From positions 1,488,001-1,552,000 of the forward strand of contig JBAIAA010000865.1 of NCBI GenBank assembly GCA_037893245.1: a stretch of DNA of 64,000 nucleotides, written 5' to 3'. The stretch's first letter is position 1; each line of letters starts with the position of its first letter. The translations under genes were made by a program, and so were the position numbers. Below are positions 33,920-47,979 of the stretch, piece after piece. Source of the stretch: Crossaster papposus. Taxonomy: Eukaryota > Echinodermata > Asteroidea > Velatida > Solasteridae. The notes beneath the pieces were generated by a model that did not search any database, was not told the origin of the DNA, and saw only the letters and a program-made list of their open reading frames with translations.

Positions 33920-36900
33920 GCTCAGAAGGAACAGCAAAGGTAGACGACAGAGATAGAGTATATCCAAGTGTCTCACTCAGCCTGCTCAGAAGGAACAGCA
34001 GAGATAGAAGACAGATATAGAGTATATCCACGTGTCTGATCTACACCTCACTCAGCCTGTTCATAAGGAACAGCAGAAGTAGAAGACAGAGATAGAGTAT
34101 ATCCACGTGTCTCACTCAGCCTGCTCAGAAGGAACAGCAGAGGTACAAGACAGAGATAGAGTGTATCCACGTGTCTGATCTACACCTCACTCAGCCTGCT
34201 CAGAAGGAACAGCAGAGGTAGAAGACAGAGATAGAGTATATCCACGTGTCTGATCTACACCCCACTCAGCCTGCTCAGAAGGAACAGCAGAGGTAGAAGA
34301 CAGAGATAGATTATATCCACGTGTCTTATCAGCCTGCTCAGAAGGAACAGCAGAGGTAGAAGACAGAGAGAGAGTATATCCACGTGTCTGATCTACACCT
34401 CACTCAGCCTGCTCACAAGGAACAGCAGAGGTAGAATACAGAAATAGATTATATCCACGTGTCTCACTCAGCCTGCTCAGAATGAACAGCAGAGGTAGAA
34501 GATAGAGATAGAGTATATCCACGTGTCTGATCTACACCTCACTCAGCCTGCTCAGAAGGAACAGCAGAGGTAGAAGACATAGATAGAGTATATCCACGTG
34601 TCTCACTCAGCCTGTTCAGAAGGAACAGCAGAGGTAGAAGACAGAGTTAGAGTATATCCACGTGTCTCACTCAGCCTGCTCAGAAGGAACAGCAGAGGTA
34701 GAAGACATAGATAGAGTGTATCCACGTGTCTGATCTACACATCCCTCAGCCTGCTCAGAAGGAACAGCAGAGGTAGAAGACAGAGATAGAGTATATCCAC
34801 GTGTCTTATCAGCCTGCTCAGAAGGAACAGCAGAGGTAGAAGACATAGATAGAGTATATCCACGTGTCTGATCTACACCTCACTCAGCCTGATCAGAAGG
34901 AACAGCAGAGGTAGAAGACAAAGATAGAGTATATCCACGTGTCTCACTCAGCCTGCTCAGAATGAACAGCAGAGGTAGAAGATAGAGATAGAGTATATCC
35001 ACGTGTCTGATCTACACCTCACTCAGCCTGATCAGAAGGAACAGCAGAGGTAGAAGACAGAGATAGAGTATATCCACGTGTCTGATCTACACCTCACTCA
35101 GCCTGCTCAGAAGGAACAGCAGAGGTAGAAGACAGATATAGAGTAGATCCACTTGTCTCTCTCAGCCTGTTCAGAAGGAACAGCAGAGGTAGCAGACAGA
35201 GATAGTGTTTATCCACGTGTCTCACTCAGCCTGCTCAGAAGGAACAGCAAAGGTAGACGACAGAGATAGAGTATATCCAAGTGTCTCACTCAGCCTGCTC
35301 AGAAGGAACAGCAGAGATAGAAGACAGATATAGAGTATATCCACGTGTCTGATCTACACCTCACTCAGCCTGTTTATAAGGAACAGCAGAAGTAGAAGAC
35401 AGAGATAGAGTATATCCACGTGTCTGATCTACACCTCACTCAGCCTGTTCATAAGAAACAGCAGAGGTAGAAGACAGATATAGAGTATATCCACGTGTGT
35501 CACTCAGCCTGCTCAGAAGGAACAGCAGAGGTACAAGACAGAGATAGAGTATATCCACGTGTCTGATCTACACCTCACTCAGCCTGCTCAGAAGGAACAG
35601 CAGAGGTAGAATACAGAGATAGAGTATATCCAAGTGTCTTATCAGCCTGCTCAGAAGGAAAAGCAGAGGTAGAAGATAGAGATAGAGTATATTCACGTGT
35701 CTGATCTACACCTCACTCAGCCGGCTCAGAATGAACAGCAGAGGTAGAAGACAGAGATAATGTATATCCACGTGTGTGATCGACACCTCACTCAGCCTGC
35801 TCATAAGGAACAGCAGAAGTAGAAGACAGAGATAGAGTATATCAACGTGTCTGATCTACACCTCAGAAGGAACAGCAGAGATAGAAGACAGAGATAGAGT
35901 ATATCCACGTGTCTGATCTACACCTCACTCAGCCTGCTCAGAAGGAGCAACAGAGGTAGAAGACAGAGATAGAGTATATCCACGTGTCTGATCTACACCT
36001 CACTCAGCCTGCTCAGAAGGAACAGCAGAGGTAGAAGACAGAGATAGAGTATATCCACGTGTCTGATCTACACTTCACTCAGCCTGCTCAGAAGGAACAG
36101 CAGAGGTAGAAGACAGAGATAGAGTATATCCACGTGTCTGATCTACACCTCACTCCGCCTGCTCAGAAGGAACAGCAGAGGTAGAAGACAAAGATAGAGT
36201 ATATCCACGTGTCTCACTCAGCCTGCTCAGAATGAACAGCAGAGGTAGAAGATAGAGATAGAGTATATCCACGTGTCTGATCTACACCTCACTCAGCCTG
36301 ATCAGAAGGAACAGCAGAGGTAGAAGACAGAGATAGAGTATATCCACGTGTCTGATCTACACCTCACTCAGCCTGCTCAGAAGGAACAGCAGAGGTAGAA
36401 GACAGATATAGAGTAGATCCACTTGTCTCTCTCAGCCTGTTCAGAAGGAACAGCAGAGGTAGCAGACAGAGATAGTGTTTATCCACGTGTCTCACTCAGC
36501 CTGCTCAGAAGGAACAGCAAAGGTAGACGACAGAGATAGAGTATATCCAAGTGTCTCACTCAGCCTGCTCAGAAGGAACAGCAGAGATAGAAGACAGATA
36601 TAGAGTATATCCACGTGTCTGATCTACACCTCACTCAGCCTGTTCATAAGGAACAGCAGAAGTAGAAGACAGAGATAGAGTATATCCACGTGTCTCACTC
36701 AGCCTGCTCAGAAGGAACAGCAGAGGTACAAGACAGAGATAGAGTATATCCACGTGTCTGATCTACACCCCACTCAGCCTGCTCAGAAGGAACAGCAGAG
36801 GTAGAAGACAGAGATAGAGTATATCCACGTGTCTTATCAGCCTGCTCAGAAGGAACAGCAGAGGTAGAAGACAGAGAGAGAGTATATCCACGTGTCTGAT

Positions 36901-38700
36901 CTACACCTCACTCAGCCTGCTCAGAAGAAACAGCAGAGGTAGAAGACAGAGATAGAGTATATCCACGTGTCTGATCTACACCCCACTCAGCCTGCTCAGA
37001 AGGAACAGCAGAGGTAGAAGACAGAGATAGAGTATATCCACGTGTCTTATCAGCCTGCTCAGAAGGAACAGCAGAGGTAGAAGACAGAGAGAGAGTATAT
37101 CCACGTGTCTGATCTACACCTCACTCAGCCTGCTCACAAGGAACAGCAGAGGTAGAATACAGAAATAGAGTATATCCACGTGTCTCACTCAGCCTGCTCA
37201 GAATGAACAGCAGAGGTAGAAGATAGAGATAGAGTATATCCACGTGTCTGATCTACACCTCACTCAGCCTGCTCAGAAGGAACAGCAGAGGTAGAAGACA
37301 GAGATAGAGTATATCCACGTGTCTCACTCAGCATGTTCAGAAGGAACAGCAGAGGTAGAAGACAGAGTTAGAGTATATCCACGTGTCTCACTCAGCCTGC
37401 TCAGAAGGAACAGCAGAGGTAGAAGACATAGATAGAGTGTATCCACGTGTCTGATCTACACATCACTCAGCCTGCTCAGAAGGAACAGCAGAGGTAGAAG
37501 ACAGAGATAGAGTATATCCACGTGTCTTATCAGCGTGCTCAGAAGGAACAGCAGAGGTAGAAGACATAGATAGAGTATATCCACGTGTCTGATCTACACC
37601 TCACTCAGCCTGATCAGAAGGAACAGCAGAGGTAGAAGACAAAGATAGAGTATATCCACGTGTCTCACTCAGCATGTTCAGAAGGAACAGCAGAGGTAGA
37701 AGACAGAGTTAGAGTATATCCACGTGTCTCACTCAGCCTGCTCAGAATGAACAGCAGAGGTAGAAGATAGAGATAGAGTATATCCACGTGTCTGATCTAC
37801 ACCTCACTCAGCCTGATCAGAAGGAACAGCAGAGGTAGAAGACAGATATAGAGTAGATCCACTTGTCTCTCTCAGCCTGTTCAGAAGGAACAGCAGAGGT
37901 AGCAGACAGAGATAGTGTTTATCCACGTGTCTCACTCAGCCTGCTCAGAAGGAACAGCAAAGGTAGACGACAGAGATAGAGTATATCCAAGTGTCTCACT
38001 CAGCCTGCTCAGAAGGAACAGCAGAGATAGAAGACAGATATAGAGTATATCCACGTGTCTGATCTACACCTCACTCAGCCTGTTCATAAGGAACAGCAGA
38101 AGTAGAAGACAGAGATAGAGTATATCCACGTGTCTCAATCAGCCTGCTCAGAAGGAACAGCAGAGGTACAAGACAGAGATAGAGTGTATCCACGTGTCTG
38201 ATCTACACCTCACTCAGCCTGCTCAGAAGGAACAGCAGAGGTAGAAGACAGAGATAGAGTATATCCACGTGTCTGATCTACACCCCACTCAGCCTGCTCA
38301 GAAGGAACAGCAGAGGTAGAAGACAGAGATAGAGTATATCCACGTGTCTTATCAGCCTGCTCAGAAGGAACAGCAGAGGTAGAAGACAGAGAGAGAGTAT
38401 ATCCACGTGTCTGATCTACACCTCACTCAGCCTGCTCACAAGGAACAGCAGAGGTAGAATACAGAGATAGAGTATATCCACGTGTCTCACTCAGCCTGCT
38501 CAGAAGGAACAGCAGAGGTAGAAGATAGAGATAGAGTATATCCACGTGTCTGATCTACACCTCACTCAGCCTGCTCAGAAGGAACAGCAGAGGTAGAAGA
38601 CAGAGATAGAGTATATCCACGTGTCTGATCGACACCTCACTCAGCCTGCTCAGAAGGAACAGCAGAGGTAGAAGACAAAGATAGAGTATATCCAAGTGTC
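33916..38700 (+). repeat. Block 3, diverged satellite subfamily, right part
   Basis: The satellite resumes in register after the LINE and continues the same subfamily. The cacttgtctctctc marker is at 35,150, 36,420 and 37,860 (spacings 1,270 and 1,440). The distance from the marker left of the LINE (30,822) is 4,328 bp, or 1,313 bp after removing 3,015 bp, equal to the preceding unit. The end near 38,700 is gradual: gatcgacacc and ccaagtgtctc units last occur about 38,630-38,700. Confidence 0.82.
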
Positions 38701-39609
38701 TCACTCAGCCTGCTCAGAAGGAACAGCAGAGGTAGAAGACAGAGATAGAGTATATCCACGTGTCTGATCTACACCTCACTCAGCCTGCTCAGAAGGAACA
38801 GCAGAGGTAGAAGACAGAGATAGAGTATATCCACGTGTCTGATCTACACCTCACTCAGCCTGCTCAGAAGGAACAGCAGAGGTAGAAGACAGAGATAGAG
38901 TATATCCACGTGTCTGATCTACACCTCACTCAGCCTGCTCAGAAGGAACAGCAGAGGTAGAAGACAGATATATAGTATATCCACGTGTCTCACTCATCCT
39001 GCTCAGAAGGAACAGCAGACGTAGAAGACAGAGATAGAGTATATCCACGTGTCTGATCTACACCTCAGAAGGAACAGCAGAGATAGAAGACAGAGATACA
39101 GTATATCCACGTGTCTCACTCAGCCTGCTCAGAAGGAACAGCAGAGGTAGAGGACAGATATAGAGTATATCCACGTGTCTCACTCAGCCTGCTCAGAAGG
39201 AACGGCAGAGGTAGAAGACAGAGATAGAGTATATCCACGTGTCTCACTCAGCCTGCTCAGAAGGAACAGCAGAGGTAGAAGACAGAGATAGAGTATATCC
39301 ACTTGTCTGATCTACACCTCACTCAGCCTGCTCAGAAGGAACAGCAGAGATAGAAGACAGAAATAGAGTATATCCACGTGTCTGATCTACACCTCACTCA
39401 GCCTGCTCAGAAGAAACAGCAGATGTAGAAGACATATATATAGTATATCCACGTGTCTCACTCAGCCTGCTTAGAAGGAACAGCAGAGATAGAAGACAGA
39501 GATAGAGTATATCCACGTGTCTGATCTACACCTCACTCAGCCTGCTCAGAAGGAACAGCAGAGGTGGAAGACAGAGATAGAGTTTATCCACGTGTCTCAC
39601 TCAACATGC

Positions 39610-39656
39610 TCAGAAGGAACAGCGCACGTATTTGAACCACACCTCACTCAGCCTGC
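39610..39656 (+). repeat. 47-bp truncated monomer (28-bp internal deletion)
   Basis: This unit reads cagaaggaacagcgcacgtatttgaacc, joining the first 14 bases of the monomer to the acgtatttgaacc part. Homologous 75-bp units (for example near 49,810-49,885) have the missing purine-rich segment. It is the shortest unit I found and appears once. Confidence 0.8.
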
Positions 39657-41599
39657 TCAGAAGGAAGAGCAGAGGTAGAAGACAGAGATAGAGTATATCC
39701 ACGTGTCTGATATACACCTCACTCAGCCTGCTCAGAAGGAGCAGCAGAGGTAGAAGACAGAAATAGAGTTTATCCACGTGTCTCACTCAACCTGCTCAGA
39801 AGGAACATTAGAGGTAGAAGACAGAGATAGAGTATATCCACGTGTTTGAACCACACCTCACTCAGCCTGCTCAGAAGGAAGAGCAGAGGTAGAAGACAGA
39901 GATAGAGTATATCCACGTGTCTGATATACACCTCACTCAGCCTGCTCAGAAGGAGCAACAGAGGTAGAAGACAGAGATAGAGTATATCCACGTGTCTGAT
40001 CTACACCTCACTCAGCCTGCTCAGTAGGAACAGCAGAGGTAGAAGACAGAGATAGAGTATATCCACGTGTCTGATCTACACTTCATTCAGCCTGCTCAGA
40101 AGGAACAGCAGAGGTAGAAGACAGAGATAGAGTATATCCACGTGTCTGATCTACACCTCACTCAGCCTGCTCAGAAGGAACAGCAGAGGTAGAAGACAGA
40201 GATAGAGTATATCCACGTGTCTGATCTACACCTCACTCAGCCTTCTCAGAAAGGAACAGCAGAGGTAGAAGACAGATATATAGTATATCCACGTGTCTCA
40301 CTCATCCTGCTCAGAAGGAACAGCAGAGGTAGAAGACAGAGATAGAGTATATCCACGTGTCTGATCTACACCTCACTCAGCCTGCTCAGAAGGAACAGCA
40401 GAGGTAGAAGACAGAGATAGATTATATCCACGTGTCTGATCTACACCTCACTCAGCCTGCTCAGAAGGAACAGCAGAGGTAGAAGACAGAGATAGAGTAT
40501 ATCCACGTGTCTGATCTACATCTCACTCAGCCTGCTCAGAAAGAACAGCAGAGGTAAAATACAGAGATAGAGTATATCCAGGTGTCTCACTCAGCCTGCT
40601 CAGAAGGAACAGCAGAGGTAGAAGACAGAGATAGAGTATATCCACGTGTCTGATCTACACCTCACTCAGCCTGCTCAGAAGGAACAGCAGAGGTAAAAGA
40701 CAGAGATATAGTATATCCACGTGTCTCACTCAGCCTGCTCAGAAGGAACAGCAGAGGTAGAAGACAGAGATAGAGTATATCCACGTGTCTCACTCAGCCT
40801 GCTCAGAAGGAACAGCAGAGGTAGACGACAGAGATAGAGTATATCCACGTGTCTGATCTACACCTCACTCAGCCTGCTCAGAAGGAACAGCGGAGGTAGA
40901 AGACATAGATGGAGTATATCCACGTGTCTGATCTACACCTCACTCAGCCTGCTCAGAAGGAACAGCAGAGGTAGAAGACAGAGATAGAGTATATCCACGT
41001 GTCTCACTCAGCCTGCTCAGAAGGAACAGCAGAGGTAGAAGACAGAGATAGAGTATATCCACCTGTCTGATCTACACCTCACTCAACCTGCTCAGAAGGA
41101 ACAGCAGAGGTAGAAGACAGATATATAGTATATCCACGTGTCTCACTCAGCCTGCTCAGAAGGAACAGCAGAGGTAGAAGACAGATATATAGTATATCCA
41201 CGTGTCTCACTCAGCCTGCTCAGAAGGAACAGCAGAGGTAGAAGACAGAGATAGATTATATCCACGTGTCTGATCTACACCTCACTCAGCCTGCTCAGAA
41301 GGAACAGCAGAGGTAGAAGACAGAGATAGAGTATATCCACGTGTCTGATCTACATCTCACTCAGCCTGCTCAGAAGGAACAGCAGAGGTAAAATACAAAG
41401 ATAGAGTATATCCACGTGTCTCACTCAGCCTGCTCAGAAGGAACAGCAGAGGTAGAAGACAGAGATAGAGTATATCCACGTGTCTGATCTACACATCACT
41501 CAGCCTGCTCAGAAGGGACAGCAGAGGTAGAAGACAGAGATAGAGTATATCCACGTGTCTGATCTACACCTCACTCAGCCTGCTCAGAAGGAACAGCAG

Positions 41600-44370
41600 A
41601 GGTAGAAGACAGAGATAGAGTTTATCCACGTGTCTCACTCAACATGCTCAGAAGGAACAGCAGAGGTAGAAGACAGAGATAGAGTATATCCACGTGTTTG
41701 AACCACACCTCACTCAACCTGCTCAGAGGGAAGAGCAGAGGTAGAAGACAGAGATAGAGTATCTCCACGTGTCTGATATATACCTCACTCAGCCTGCTCA
41801 GAAGGAGCAGCAGAGGTAGAAGACAGAGATAGAGTTTATCCACGTGTCTCACTCAACCTGCTCAGAAGGAACAGCAGAGGTAGAAGACAGAGATAGAGTA
41901 TATCCACGTGTCTGATATACACCTCACTCAGCCTGCTCAGAAGGAGCAACAGAGGTAGAAGACAGAGATAGAGTATATCCACGTGTCTGATCTACACCTC
42001 ACTCAGCCTGCTCAGAAGGAACAGCAGAGGTAGAAGACAGAGATAGAGTATATCCACGTGTCTGATCTACACTTCACTCAGCCTGCTCAGAAGGAACAGC
42101 AGAGGTAGAAGACAGAGATAGAGTATATCCACGTGTCTGATCTACACCTCACTCAGCCTGCTCAGAAGGAACAGCAGAGGTAAAATACAGAGATAGAGTA
42201 TATCCACGTGTCTCACTCAGCCTGCTCAGAAGGAACAGCAGAGTTAGAAGACAGAGATAGAGTATATCCACGTGTCTGATCTACACCTCACTCAGCCTGC
42301 TCAGAAGGAACAGCAGAGGTAGAAGACAGAGATAGAGTATATCCACGTGTCTGATCTACACCTCACTCAGCCTTCTCAGAAAGGAACAGCAGAGGTAGAA
42401 GACAGATATATAGTATATCCACGTGTCTCACTCATCCTGCTCAGAAGGAACAGCAGAGGTAGAAGACAGAGATAGAGTATATCCACGTGTCTGATCTACA
42501 CCTCACTCAGCCTGCTCAGAAGGAACAGCAGAGGTAGAAGACAGAGATAGATTATATCCACGTGTCTGATCTACACCTCACTCAGCCTGCTCAGAAGGAA
42601 CAGCAGAGGTAGAAGACAGAGATAGAGTATATCCACGTGTCTGATCTACATCTCACTCAGCCTGCTCAGAAAGAACAGCAGAGGTAAAATACAGAGATAG
42701 AGTATATCCAGGTGTCTCACTCAGCCTGCTCAGAAGGAACAGCAGAGGTAGAAGACAGAGATAGAGTATATCCACGTGTCTGATCTACACCTCACTCAGC
42801 CTGCTCAGAAGGAACAGCAGAGGTAGAAGACAGAGATAGAGTATATCCACGTGTCTGATCTACACCTCACTCAGCCTGCTCAGAAGGAACAGCAGAGGTA
42901 AAAGACAGAGATATAGTATATCCACGTGTCTCACTCAGCCTGCTCAGAAGGAACAGCAGAGGTAGAAGACAGAGATAGAGTATATCCACGTGTCTCACTC
43001 AGCCTGCTCAGAAGGAACAGCAGAGGTAGACGACAGAGATAGAGTATATCCACGTGTCTGATCTACACCTCACTCAGCCTGCTCAGAAGGAACAGCGGAG
43101 GTAGAAGACATAGATGGAGTATATCCACGTGTCTGATCTACACCTCACTCAGCCTGCTCAGAAGGAACAGCAGAGGTAGAAGACAGAGATAGAGTATATC
43201 CACGTGTCTCACTCAGCCTGCTCAGAAGGAACAGCAGAGGTAGAAGACAGAGATAGAGTATATCCACCTGTCTGATCTACACCTCACTCAACCTGCTCAG
43301 AAGGAACAGCAGAGGTAGAAGACAGATATATAGTATATCCACGTGTCTCACTCAGCCTGCTCAGAAGGAACAGCAGAGGTAGAAGACAGATATATAGTAT
43401 ATCCACGTGTCTCACTCAGCCTGCTCAGAAGGAACAGCAGAGGTAGAAGACAGAGATAGATTATATCCACGTGTCTGATCTACACCTCACTCAGCCTGCT
43501 CAGAAGGAACAGCAGAGGTAGAAGACAGAGATAGAGTATATCCACGTGTCTGATCTACATCTCACTCAGCCTGCTCAGAAGGAACAGCAGAGGTAAAATA
43601 CAAAGATAGAGTATATCCACGTGTCTCACTCAGCCTGCTCAGAAGGAACAGCAGAGGTAGAAGACAGAGATAGAGTATATCCACGTGTCTGATCTACACA
43701 TCACTCAGCCTGCTCAGAAGGGACAGCAGAGGTAGAAGACAGAGATAGAGTATATCCACGTGTCTGATCTACACCTCACTCAGCCTGCTCAGAAGGAACA
43801 GCAGAGGTAGAAGACAGATATATAGTATATCCACGTGTCTCACTCATCCTGCTCAGAAGAAACAGCAGAAGTAGAAGACAGAGATAGAGTATATCCACGT
43901 GTCTGATATACACCTCACTCAGCCTGCTCAGAAGGGACAGCAGAGGTAGAAGACACAGATAAATTATATCCACGTGTCTGATCTACACCTCACTCAGCCT
44001 GCTCAGAGGAACAGCAGAGGTAGAAGACAGAGATAGAGTATATCCACGTGTCTGATCTACACCTCACTCAGCCTGCTCAGAAGGAACAGCAGAGGTACAA
44101 GACAGAGATATAGTATATCAACGTGTCTCAATCAGCCTGCTCAGAAGGAACAGCAGAGGTAGAAGACAGAGATAGAGTATATCCACGTGTCTCACTCAGC
44201 CTGCTCAGAAGGAACAGCAGAGGTAGACGACAGAGATAGAGTATATCCACGTGTCTGATCTACACCTCACTCAGCCTGCTCAGAAGGAACAGCAGAGGTA
44301 GAAGACACAGATGGAGTATATCCACGTGTCTGATATACACCTCACTCAGCCTGCTCAGAAGGAACAGCAG
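41600..44370 (+). repeat. Block 4 HOR, ~2.77-kb copy
   Basis: The landmark cassette with gagtttatcc, acatgctcag, tttgaaccac and gatatatacc at 41,622-41,852 recurs at 44,393-44,623, a 2,771-bp step. Inside are a ccttctcagaaagg unit near 42,366, a gaacagcggagg unit near 43,093 and a caagggacag-type unit near 43,713. Limits are set to within a monomer or two. Confidence 0.72.
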
Positions 44371-47280
44371 AGGTGGAAGACAGAGATAGAGTTTATCCAC
44401 GTGTCTCACTCAACATGCTCAGAAGGAACAGCAGAAGTAGAAGACAGAGATAGAGTATATCCACGTGTTTGAACCACACCTCACTCAACCTGCTCAGAAG
44501 GAAGAGCAGAGGTAGAAGACAGAGATAGAGTATCTCCACGTGTCTGATATATACCTCACTCAGCCTGCTCAGAAGGAGCAGCAGAGGTAGAAGACAGAGA
44601 TAGAGTTTATCCACGTGTCTCACTCAACCTGCTCAGAAGGAACAGCAGAGGTAGAAGACAGAGATAGAGTATATCCACGTGTCTGATATACACCTCACTC
44701 AGCCTGCTCAGAAGGAGCAACAGAGGTAGAAGACAGAGATAGAGTATATCCACGTGTCTGATCTACACCTCACTCAGCCTGCTCAGAAGGAACAGCAGAG
44801 GTAGAAGACAGAGATAGAGTATATCCACGTGTCTGATCTACACCTCACTCAGCCTGCTCAGAAGGAACAGCAGAGGTAAAATACAGAGATAGAGTATATC
44901 CACGTGTCTCACTCAGCCTGCTCAGAAGGAACAGCAGAGTTAGAAGACAGAGATAGAGTATATCCACGTGTCTGATCTACACCTCACTCAGCCTGCTCAG
45001 AAGGAACAGCAGAGGTAGAAGACAGAGATAGAGTATATCCACGTGTCTGATCTACACCTCACTCAGCCTTCTCAGAAAGGAACAGCAGAGGTAGAAGACA
45101 GATATATAGTATATCCACGTGTCTCACTCATCCTGCTCAGAAGGAACAGCAGAGGTAGAAGACAGAGATAGAGTATATCCACGTGTCTGATCTACACCTC
45201 ACTCAGCCTGCTCAGAAGGAACAGCAGAGGTAGAAGACAGAGATAGATTATATCCACGTGTCTGATCTACACCTCACTCAGCCTGCTCAGAAGGAACAGC
45301 AGAGGTAGAAGACAGAGATAGAGTATATCCACGTGTCTGATCTACATCTCACTCAGCCTGCTCAGAAAGAACAGCAGAGGTAAAATACAGAGATAGAGTA
45401 TATCCAGGTGTCTCACTCAGCCTGCTCAGAAGGAACAGCAGAGGTAGAAGACAGAGATAGAGTATATCCACGTGTCTGATCTACACCTCACTCAGCCTGC
45501 TCAGAAGGAACAGCAGAGGTAGAAGACAGAGATAGAGTATATCCACGTGTCTGATCTACATCTCACTCAGCCTGCTCAGAAAGAACAGCAGAGGTAAAAT
45601 ACAGAGATAGAGTATATCCAGGTGTCTCACTCAGCCTGCTCAGAAGGAACAGCAGAGGTAGAAGACAGAGATAGAGTATATCCACGTGTCTGATCTACAC
45701 CTCACTCAGCCTGCTCAGAAGGAACAGCAGAGGTAGAAGACAGAGATAGAGTATATCCACGTGTCTGATCTACACCTCACTCAGCCTGCTCAGAAGGAAC
45801 AGCAGAGGTAAAAGACAGAGATATAGTATATCCACGTGTCTCACTCAGCCTGCTCAGAAGGAACAGCAGAGGTAGAAGACAGAGATAGAGTATATCCACG
45901 TGTCTCACTCAGCCTGCTCAGAAGGAACAGCAGAGGTAGACGACAGAGATAGAGTATATCCACGTGTCTGATCTACACCTCACTCAGCCTGCTCAGAAGG
46001 AACAGCGGAGGTAGAAGACATAGATGGAGTATATCCACGTGTCTGATCTACACCTCACTCAGCCTGCTCAGAAGGAACAGCAGAGGTAGAAGACAGAGAT
46101 AGAGTATATCCACGTGTCTCACTCAGCCTGCTCAGAAGGAACAGCAGAGGTAGAAGACAGAGATAGAGTATATCCACCTGTCTGATCTACACCTCACTCA
46201 ACCTGCTCAGAAGGAACAGCAGAGGTAGAAGACAGATATATAGTATATCCACGTGTCTCACTCAGCCTGCTCAGAAGGAACAGCAGAGGTAGAAGACAGA
46301 TATATAGTATATCCACGTGTCTCACTCAGCCTGCTCAGAAGGAACAGCAGAGGTAGAAGACAGAGATAGATTATATCCACGTGTCTGATCTACACCTCAC
46401 TCAGCCTGCTCAGAAGGAACAGCAGAGGTAGAAGACAGAGATAGAGTATATCCACGTGTCTGATCTACATCTCACTCAGCCTGCTCAGAAGGAACAGCAG
46501 AGGTAAAATACAAAGATAGAGTATATCCACGTGTCTCACTCAGCCTGCTCAGAAGGAACAGCAGAGGTAGAAGACAGAGATAGAGTATATCCACGTGTCT
46601 GATCTACACATCACTCAGCCTGCTCAGAAGGGACAGCAGAGGTAGAAGACAGAGATAGAGTATATCCACGTGTCTGATCTACACCTCACTCAGCCTGCTC
46701 AGAAGGAACAGCAGAGGTAGAAGACAGATATATAGTATATCCACGTGTCTCACTCATCCTGCTCAGAAGAAACAGCAGAAGTAGAAGACAGAGATAGAGT
46801 ATATCCACGTGTCTGATATACACCTCACTCAGCCTGCTCAGAAGGGACAGCAGAGGTAGAAGACACAGATAAATTATATCCACGTGTCTGATCTACACCT
46901 CACTCAGCCTGCTCAGAGGAACAGCAGAGGTAGAAGACAGAGATAGAGTATATCCACGTGTCTGATCTACACCTCACTCAGCCTGCTCAGAAGGAACAGC
47001 AGAGGTACAAGACAGAGATATAGTATATCAACGTGTCTCAATCAGCCTGCTCAGAAGGAACAGCAGAGGTAGAAGACAGAGATAGAGTATATCCACGTGT
47101 CTCACTCAGCCTGCTCAGAAGGAACAGCAGAGGTAGACGACAGAGATAGAGTATATCCACGTGTCTGATCTACACCTCACTCAGCCTGCTCAGAAGGAAC
47201 AGCAGAGGTAGAAGACACAGATGGAGTATATCCACGTGTCTGATCTACACCTCACTCAGCCTGCTCAGAAGGAACAGCAG
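44371..47280 (+). repeat. Block 4 HOR, ~2.91-kb copy
   Basis: Landmarks recur 2,910 bp later (44,393 to 47,303; 43,776 to 46,686). The copy is longer than its predecessor because the gatctacatctc, aagaacagcag and gtaaaatacag group near 45,341 is repeated near 45,552, about 210 bp further on. The earlier ccttctcagaaagg marker is accordingly shifted by only 2,700 bp (42,366 to 45,066). Confidence 0.72.
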
Positions 47281-47979
47281 AGGTGGAAGACAGAGATAGA
47301 GTTTATCCACGTGTCTCACTCAACATGCTCAGAAGGAACAGCAGAGGTAGAAGACAGAGATAGAGTATATCCACGTGTTTGAACCACACCTCACTCAACC
47401 TGCTCAGAAGGAAGAGCAGAGGTAGAAGACAGAGATAGAGTATCTCCACGTGTCTGATATATACCTCACTCAGCCTGCTCAGAAGGAGCAGCAGAGGTAG
47501 AAGACAGAGATAGAGTTTATCCACGTGTCTCACTCAACCTGCTCAGAAGGAACAGCAGAGGTAGAAGACAGAGATAGAGTATATCCACGTGTCTGATATA
47601 CACCTCACTCAGCCTGCTCAGAAGGAGCAACAGAGGTAGAAGACAGAGATAGAGTATATCCACGTGTCTGATCTACACCTCACTCAGCCTGCTCAGAAGG
47701 AACAGCAGAGGTAGAACACAGAGATAGAGTATATCCACGTGTCTGATCTACACTTCACTCAGCCTGCTCAGAAGGAACAGCAGAGGTAGAAGACAGAAAT
47801 AGAGTATATCCACGTGTCTGATCTACACCTCACTCAGCCTGCTCAGAAGGAACAGCAGAGGTAAAATACAGAGATAGAGTATATCCACGTGTCTCACTCA
47901 GCCTGCTCAGAAGGAACAGCAGAGGTAGAAGACAGAGATAGAGTATATCCACGTGTCTGATCTACACCTCACTCAGCCT

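Noticed and set aside
31179..34031. Taking GTG at 34,031 as the true start of the LINE protein
   Set aside because: Residues up to about 38 are encoded by satellite, not by the element, and GTG is not a usual start in animals. The real element part begins at 33,915.
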